Shown here: positions 15,892 through 20,183 of the stretch, piece by piece | How positions within the stretch are numbered: the stretch's first letter is position 1 | Layout: the number at the start of each line of letters is the position of its first letter | DNA from: Gracilaria caudata | Lineage: Eukaryota > Rhodophyta > Florideophyceae > Gracilariales > Gracilariaceae | DNA: 20,183 nt | Direction of reading: 5' to 3' | Assembly (NCBI GenBank): GCA_030374735.1 | Contig: JASCIV010000437.1 | Location: 1 to 20,183 of the forward strand | Notes under the pieces: generated by a model | What the model was told of the DNA's origin: nothing | The model's input: the letters and a program-made list of their open reading frames with translations, nothing else | Databases searched by the model: none | Made by a program: the position numbers and the translations under genes

Positions 15892-17412
15892 ATGCTATCC
15901 TTTGTCACATTCCCATCTTTCTCGCGAAGACAATATCACGTCAATCGAGAAAGTATTCGGTTTAGGAAAGCTCTATCAGCACGCACGTCGATGTCGATGA
16001 ACGATGATGGTATAATTGCAGTGGATGTGGGAACATCGGGAACAAAGGCCGGGGTATATCGGCCAAACCACGACAGACTTTCGAGAGTATCCCGTCATTC
16101 TCACGTAACTACAGCAGAAAGCAACATGGTGACACAAAGACCCTCCAACTGGCTGTCGGCGGCACTTGCCGCTTGCGCCGATGTTTCTCAAACTGTAGAC
16201 CACATAACCGCTATAAGTGTCACAGGTCAGATGCAAGACCTCATAGGATACGGAGATGTGCCGCATCTACTAGATGATAGAGCGCTGCTGTATTCTGACG
16301 GTCGAGCTGTCAATGAAGCGGCACGACTATCTAACATGACCAGCGCTCGCATTTTGCCTACTGACCTACTACCCAAACTTGCCCTACTGCCGCCACCATC
16401 GGGAGGGGAAGGTTATAAGCTTATGATTGGAGGGGCCGATTATATCTGTTACGAACTTGCCGGTGGCCCCGATCGTCATTTTACTGACGCAACAACCGCG
16501 GCAACGACTGGTTTGACACGACAACCACACCGAACCTACAACACGGCCCTATTTGAACAAGCAAATCTCGAATCGTTCCTTCCCTTACTCCCAGAAATAC
16601 TGCCACGTCCTGCAATTGTAGGTTATCTGAGCCATCAAATGGCCCAGATGCTTGGACGGCCCGACGCTGCCGGTGTACCTGTAATTCATGCTGGTGGAGA
16701 CGCGTTCTCGGCAACCGTTGGAGCTGGATGTGATGAAATTGGCTCGGGATGTTATGTGTATGGCGGAAGTAGTGGCTGGGTTGGACAAACACTTCGCATC
16801 GAAGAACGCGGAGGTTCTGGGCTCGCGCTTGCTCACGCAGCGGATGAGAAGGCCACCATTGTGGCGGGATCGGTCGCAGCAATCGGAGCATGTGTTTCAC
16901 ACGCATGTGAGGCCCTACTGAATTGCAATGTTAACGACCTTGACCAACTAGCTACTCGCAGTGAAATCGGAGCTTTGGGCCTTGTTTACGTCCCTTATAT
17001 TACCGGAAGACGATGTCCTCCTGCTGATGCTGTAGGAGCGTTGTACGGTCTGAAGGTGGCACACGAAAAACAAGATGTGGCAAGGGCTGTTATAGAGGGA
17101 TTAGTCTTTGCGTTAGCCGATGCGTCTAACGGGATGAATTGCAATCAGGTAGAGATTGTCGGAGGAGTAACGGCGAGTACTGTTTTCGTCAATGGGATCC
17201 ATGCCCTGTTTGGCAGCGCACGACTAGGAGAGCGCGATGTTGGTGTGAAAGGCGCAGGTGTTATTGGTGCAAGAGTCCTCGGTCTAAACATTTGTAATCA
17301 TGAGATGGATGCATGCACTTTAGCTTCTGAAGATGATCTCCAAGAATGGACGCAGGCCTTCCACAGATGGAAACGGGTTGTTTCTCGTATGGAGGGCCTG
17401 TGGCATGCATGA
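15892..17412 (+). CDS. FGGY-family carbohydrate kinase, plastid-type (xylulokinase-like / D-ribulose kinase)
   Basis: A 506-residue protein with the FGGY kinase fold. The N-terminal phosphate loop DVGTSGTK lies at 45-52; TGQMQD at 111-116 corresponds to the GQMHG sugar-site motif of xylulokinases; the catalytic base is Asp270 in HAGGDAFSA; a PYITGRRCPPAD block lies at about 368-379; the ADP-binding GGV is at 424-426. About 38 residues precede the core and begin MLSFVTFPSF, an Arg/Ser/Phe-rich leader like a plastid transit peptide. Plants and cyanobacteria have a plastid-type relative (XK-1 / SePSK) reported to phosphorylate D-ribulose, and the leader and the non-canonical GQMQ favour that group over true xylulokinase. 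The start is the first ATG in the frame. It is an independent gene, not in an operon. Confidence 0.82.
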   Translation: MLSFVTFPSFSRRQYHVNRESIRFRKALSARTSMSMNDDGIIAVDVGTSGTKAGVYRPNHDRLSRVSRHSHVTTAESNMVTQRPSNWLSAALAACADVSQTVDHITAISVTGQMQDLIGYGDVPHLLDDRALLYSDGRAVNEAARLSNMTSARILPTDLLPKLALLPPPSGGEGYKLMIGGADYICYELAGGPDRHFTDATTAATTGLTRQPHRTYNTALFEQANLESFLPLLPEILPRPAIVGYLSHQMAQMLGRPDAAGVPVIHAGGDAFSATVGAGCDEIGSGCYVYGGSSGWVGQTLRIEERGGSGLALAHAADEKATIVAGSVAAIGACVSHACEALLNCNVNDLDQLATRSEIGALGLVYVPYITGRRCPPADAVGALYGLKVAHEKQDVARAVIEGLVFALADASNGMNCNQVEIVGGVTASTVFVNGIHALFGSARLGERDVGVKGAGVIGARVLGLNICNHEMDACTLASEDDLQEWTQAFHRWKRVVSRMEGLWHA

Positions 17413-17423
17413 GCCTATCCTCA

Positions 17424-17486
17424 TATATATCAAGAACATCTTCTTTTATATGGAAGTTGTGCTGTAATTATATATCCAAGAACATC
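17424..17486 (+). repeat. Direct repeat in the 3' flank of the FGGY kinase gene
   Basis: TATATATCAAGAACATC at 17424-17440 recurs as TATATATCCAAGAACATC at 17469-17486, differing by one inserted C. Start-to-start spacing is 45 bp. It could be a 3' UTR signal or a local duplication. Confidence 0.8.
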
Positions 17487-17522
17487 CGAGACAAAAGCCT
17501 TTCACCTCCTAATCAGACATGA

Positions 17523-17684
17523 ATGGAGAGGATGGTGGTTCGGATTCATGGGATGGTAGCACTTTCGAAGAGCTTTAGTCGGATGGAGAGGTATGTTTAT
17601 GTTTTCTTCAGCGTCGCAAGAAAATACTTGTACACAGGGGTACCGTCGTACGCGTTTACCGACAAAGCTGTGCGGTATCGATAG
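17523..17684 (+). CDS. Candidate microprotein, 53 residues
   Basis: An ATG frame (starting MERMVVRIHG) with an aromatic middle (RYVYVFFSVARKYLY) and a basic end. It is flanked by unrelated genes and could be a small membrane-associated protein, an upstream ORF of the next gene, or chance. Two in-frame Mets at 17523 and 17532 offer starts; 17532 has A at -3 and G at +4. No family recognised. Confidence 0.2.
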   Translation: MERMVVRIHGMVALSKSFSRMERYVYVFFSVARKYLYTGVPSYAFTDKAVRYR

Positions 17685-17970
17685 GTTTCTCAGAATCAGT
17701 CGTTTCTTTGCAACGGTTTTAACAGCGTATGATTAGACCTCAAAAGGCAGCTCACACACGGCGCTTTCCGGACGTTTGAGCTTAATTCGAGAGCATCGTC
17801 ACAAAGCCAAAACACCGCTTGAGATGTCGACACGTCCGTCGCACCCACTGTGTGAGTAGGGGTCAACACTCTTGCTTCACCAGGTCGTTGAAAGCGGAAC
17901 GGAAATCACGACCGAACGGTCTCCCATGACCATCTAAGTGTGAACACGGACAGCGTCGAAGGCAGGAATA

Positions 17971-18465
17971 ATGCCATCTCTGCGAGTATCTGTCAATGGC
18001 GACGACACGCCAATTGAAATGGAACTGCCGAAAGGTTCTAAGGTGTCTCATTTACGTTCCGCAATGCTTGAGGACCAGCAAAATGCCTGCAGAAACGTGC
18101 GGGTCATAGTTCAAGGAAAAGTTCTTGATGAGGACCGACTCTTATCTTCGCCTTCAATTCTGGCATGTGGACTGGTTCAGTGTGCAATTACGACGCCTTC
18201 TCCATCAGGCGTAGAGGTATCGCGCGAGTCGCTCAACGTTTCACGAACCAGTATCGGTAACACATCAGACGACGCAAGCTCCGGGCGAGGCAGGTTGGAG
18301 TGGATAGGCGGATTCGTGATTGGACTTTTGTTCGGATTCATCATGATCATAGTTTCTATGGACAAGAGCAACCGCATGTCCGAGCGGTGGCGGTGCGGAC
18401 TTGCCAGTGGTGTGGCGGTGAACATTGTCTTCGGAGCTCTTCTGTTGATAAAATCCGGATTCTGA
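17971..18465 (+). CDS. Ubiquitin-like domain protein with two C-terminal membrane segments (TMUB/Dsc3-like)
   Basis: A 164-residue protein. Residues 3-75 read as a ubiquitin-like beta-grasp: LRVSVNG, a Lys-Gly-Ser-Lys-Val turn, VRVIVQGKVLDEDRLL (like the ubiquitin KLIFAGKQLEDGRTL segment) and a closing VQCAI strand. A Ser/Thr-rich linker follows, then two hydrophobic helices at about 111-130 and 143-160 with a short basic loop between them. This layout matches fungal Dsc3 and animal TMUB proteins, which sit in ER/Golgi membranes and help membrane-anchored ubiquitin ligases in protein quality control. No di-Gly end is present, so it is not conjugated. The start is the first ATG, with A at -3. 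Function is inferred from architecture only. Confidence 0.65.
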   Translation: MPSLRVSVNGDDTPIEMELPKGSKVSHLRSAMLEDQQNACRNVRVIVQGKVLDEDRLLSSPSILACGLVQCAITTPSPSGVEVSRESLNVSRTSIGNTSDDASSGRGRLEWIGGFVIGLLFGFIMIIVSMDKSNRMSERWRCGLASGVAVNIVFGALLLIKSGF

Positions 18466-18613
18466 AAGGGCAACGAAGAAGTGGGTCTCGTCATTGCTTT
18501 AGAAAATGGGTATATCAACATAAAGCTATTGTTCGACAATCGGCAGCGAATTCGGTGTGTTAGAAATTCAAACATCAGCCAGTTTATTGGCTCAAAACGA
18601 AAGTAAACGACAC

Positions 18614-19810
18614 TCAGTGAGACATTGGCAACACAGAAACCGGTGCTAGTTCTTTGACGTGATTGACAAAAGTAGCTACAGAAGACTCAGGGGTCTGTTG
18701 TACGACGCCATGCCCGAGATTAATGATGAGTTTCTGCGCGCCACCGTTCTGCATCACAGTGTCCAAAACCGCGGCATGAATGGCATGTTTATCGCCCACA
18801 GCTAGCACAGCGGGATCCACGTTGCCTTGCAACACGCCACTCCATTCACGTCTGACGTCCGAGAGTCGCACCGACCAGTCCACGCCCAGAACATCAGCCA
18901 CGCCCTTGAATTCTGTGCAGATATCGCGCACCTTACCCGCTAATCCATTGGCGAAGAATATGATTGGCGTTGTCGGGCAGCGTTGCTTTATGGTGAGGAT
19001 TGCTTTCTTGGCATACGGAATGGCGAAGCGTGCGTACTGATCGGGCGATAGATGGTGTGCCCATGAATCGAAGAGCTGAATAGCCTGGGCTCCGGACTCA
19101 ATCTGGAACACAGCATAGTCGGCGACGAGTTGCGAAAGGTGGTCGAGGAGCAGAGTGAAGCTGTCATCGTACGTGGCATACATAAAGCGCTTGACGTTTA
19201 GCAAGTTTTTGGCAGAGCTGCCTTCGATCATGTACGCCGCCAGCGTGAAGGGAGCTCCAACAAACCCGAGCAGCGCCGTGTCGGGGTGGATGTCGTTTCG
19301 GAGCGACTGCAAAACTTGGCGCACGAATTGAAGCTTGTGCAGATCAAACGAGTTCTCGAGCAGACTACGAATGTGCTGCTCAGTTCTCAGCGGATGCGAA
19401 ATAAGCGGTCCCTTGCCGGGCACAATCTCGAACTGCTGTCCAATCGCCGGCAGAGGGGTGAGGATATCGGAGAAGAAAATGACGGCGTCGACGCCAAATG
19501 CGCGCCAAGGCTGCAACGAGAGCTCGCGTGCGATCTCGGGCGTCTCGGAGCGGTGGCGAAAGGGGTACTTCTCGCTGTAGGCGCGAAAGTCGGCCATGTA
19601 GCGGCCCGCCTGGCGCATGAGCCACACGGGCGGCCGCTCGACTCGCTCGGCGCGCGCGGCGCGCAGCAGCAACGGCTCGACACGAGGCTCGGACAGCGCG
19701 GAAGCGCGCACGGGGGCGCCCGGGGAGACAACATCGAGGGGCGAAGCGCGGCTGCGCCCGGCGCGGGTCCGGAGAAGAGGCACGCCAAGGAATGCGGGCG
19801 CGAACGGCAT
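18614..19810 (-). CDS. UROD: Uroporphyrinogen decarboxylase, plastid-targeted
   Basis: The 398-residue protein decarboxylates the four acetate side chains of uroporphyrinogen III to give coproporphyrinogen III, on the path to haem and chlorophyll. Signature segments: PPVWLMRQAGRYM (60-72) with the substrate-binding Arg66 and Arg70; IFFSDILTPLPAIG with the catalytic Asp115; GAPFTLAAYMIEG; and LGHGV near residue 367 with the conserved His. About 45 residues before the core are Arg/Ala/Pro-rich, beginning MPFAPAFLGVP, a likely plastid transit peptide. The frame continues upstream to ATGs at 19930 and 20164. The latter lies inside the terminal hairpin and would add an Arg/Trp-rich stretch unlike any UROD, so I reject it. 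The gene is tail-to-tail with the UBL-TM gene, 148 bp apart. Confidence 0.93.
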   Translation of the reverse strand: MPFAPAFLGVPLLRTRAGRSRASPLDVVSPGAPVRASALSEPRVEPLLLRAARAERVERPPVWLMRQAGRYMADFRAYSEKYPFRHRSETPEIARELSLQPWRAFGVDAVIFFSDILTPLPAIGQQFEIVPGKGPLISHPLRTEQHIRSLLENSFDLHKLQFVRQVLQSLRNDIHPDTALLGFVGAPFTLAAYMIEGSSAKNLLNVKRFMYATYDDSFTLLLDHLSQLVADYAVFQIESGAQAIQLFDSWAHHLSPDQYARFAIPYAKKAILTIKQRCPTTPIIFFANGLAGKVRDICTEFKGVADVLGVDWSVRLSDVRREWSGVLQGNVDPAVLAVGDKHAIHAAVLDTVMQNGGAQKLIINLGHGVVQQTPESSVATFVNHVKELAPVSVLPMSH

Positions 19811-20095
19811 GCTGGCGATGACGACGGTAGCGGCGGTGCGTCTCAGGTGCACGCCATGCGCAAGCTCAAACCAGCAGCGGCTGCGGCCGCACGAGATTGT
19901 GCGCGAGCAAAGGCGAGCGTATGCGTGCATTACAGCACGTAACAGCTGACACCTGTCGCACCGCTGCGCGAGCGCAGAAGTGGCAGCACGCGGGCGCATT
20001 GCGCGTGCGCGCGCCAGTGCATCGCCACACCACAGCAAAGCGCCGTAATATGACCAGCGCCGCACCGCGTCCCCCCCACCCAACCTCCATCTCCT

Positions 20096-20183
20096 CCAAC
20101 CCCCCCACATCATAATGCCGCTCCCCAGCGCCGCGCGCGAGCGCGCGGCGCTGGGGAGCGGCATTATGATGTGGGGGGGTTGG
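20096..20183. repeat. 43-bp perfect inverted repeat at the window end
   Basis: The left arm 20096-20138 is the exact reverse complement of the right arm 20141-20183, with a 2-nt centre (GA). The arms include a C7/G7 run and a GCGCGC core. The right arm ends exactly at the last base given, so the repeat may continue beyond. Confidence 0.97.

Larger units (their letters stand above)
17413..17970. other. Intergenic region between the FGGY kinase and the UBL-TM gene
   Basis: 558 bp. The left part carries a direct repeat (17424-17440 and 17469-17486) in an AT-rich 3' flank. A 53-codon frame (17523-17684) follows. The remainder shows no recognisable element. Confidence 0.5.

Noticed and set aside
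19811..20164. N-terminal 118-residue extension of UROD from the ATG at 20164
   Set aside because: The ATG lies inside the terminal hairpin and the sequence is Arg/Trp/Gly-rich without likeness to UROD; a start at 19810 gives a normal leader and length.

Overview
The window reads as nuclear DNA of a small-genome photosynthetic eukaryote. My best guess is a unicellular red alga, which is an inference from gene content and style, not proof. The evidence is as follows. Genes are close together and nearly all intronless. The one intron I can place (in the isoaspartyl methyltransferase gene) has GT/AG ends and a CTAAC branch-like site. Most chosen start codons have a purine at -3. Several conserved enzymes (Era GTPase, FGGY sugar kinase, UROD) carry Arg/Ser-rich N-terminal extensions that look like plastid or mitochondrial targeting peptides. 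There are no operons or Shine-Dalgarno sites. GC content and codon use shift along the window: about 1-7,000 and the last 600 bases are GC-rich, the middle is more balanced.

Layout. 2-1846 (+) is a 5'-truncated gene for a bZIP transcription factor with an N-terminal Cys/His cluster. 1847-3559 has no gene I can support. IBA57 (+, 3560-4537) and a PIMT-type methyltransferase (-, 4541-5344, one 123-nt intron) converge with only 3 bp between their stop codons. A small basic orphan protein (+, 5808-6137) follows head-to-head with PIMT. 6138-9570 is about 3.4 kb of gene-poor DNA. It holds several strong inverted repeats, a CTG/CCG repeat and what looks like a decayed Ty1/copia-type pol fragment (7540-8260). 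Then come an 11-segment amino-acid permease (+, 9571-11211), an Era GTPase (-, 11540-12643), a probable Mediator subunit 17 (+, 13485-15440), a plastid-type FGGY sugar kinase (+, 15892-17412), a ubiquitin-like membrane protein (+, 17971-18465) and uroporphyrinogen decarboxylase (-, 18614-19810).

The genes are a mix of housekeeping functions, not one pathway. They cover Fe-S protein maturation (IBA57), protein repair (PIMT), organelle ribosome assembly (Era), tetrapyrrole synthesis (UROD), sugar phosphorylation (FGGY), transcription (bZIP, MED17), amino-acid transport and possibly ER/Golgi protein quality control (UBL-TM protein). The last 88 bases are a 43-bp perfect inverted repeat with a 2-nt centre, so the right end is either a fold-back assembly artefact or a real hairpin.

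I found no CRISPR array, rRNA, tRNA or convincing new system. The best leads are the bZIP factor lacking the usual invariant arginine, the retroelement relic with its palindromes, and the terminal hairpin.
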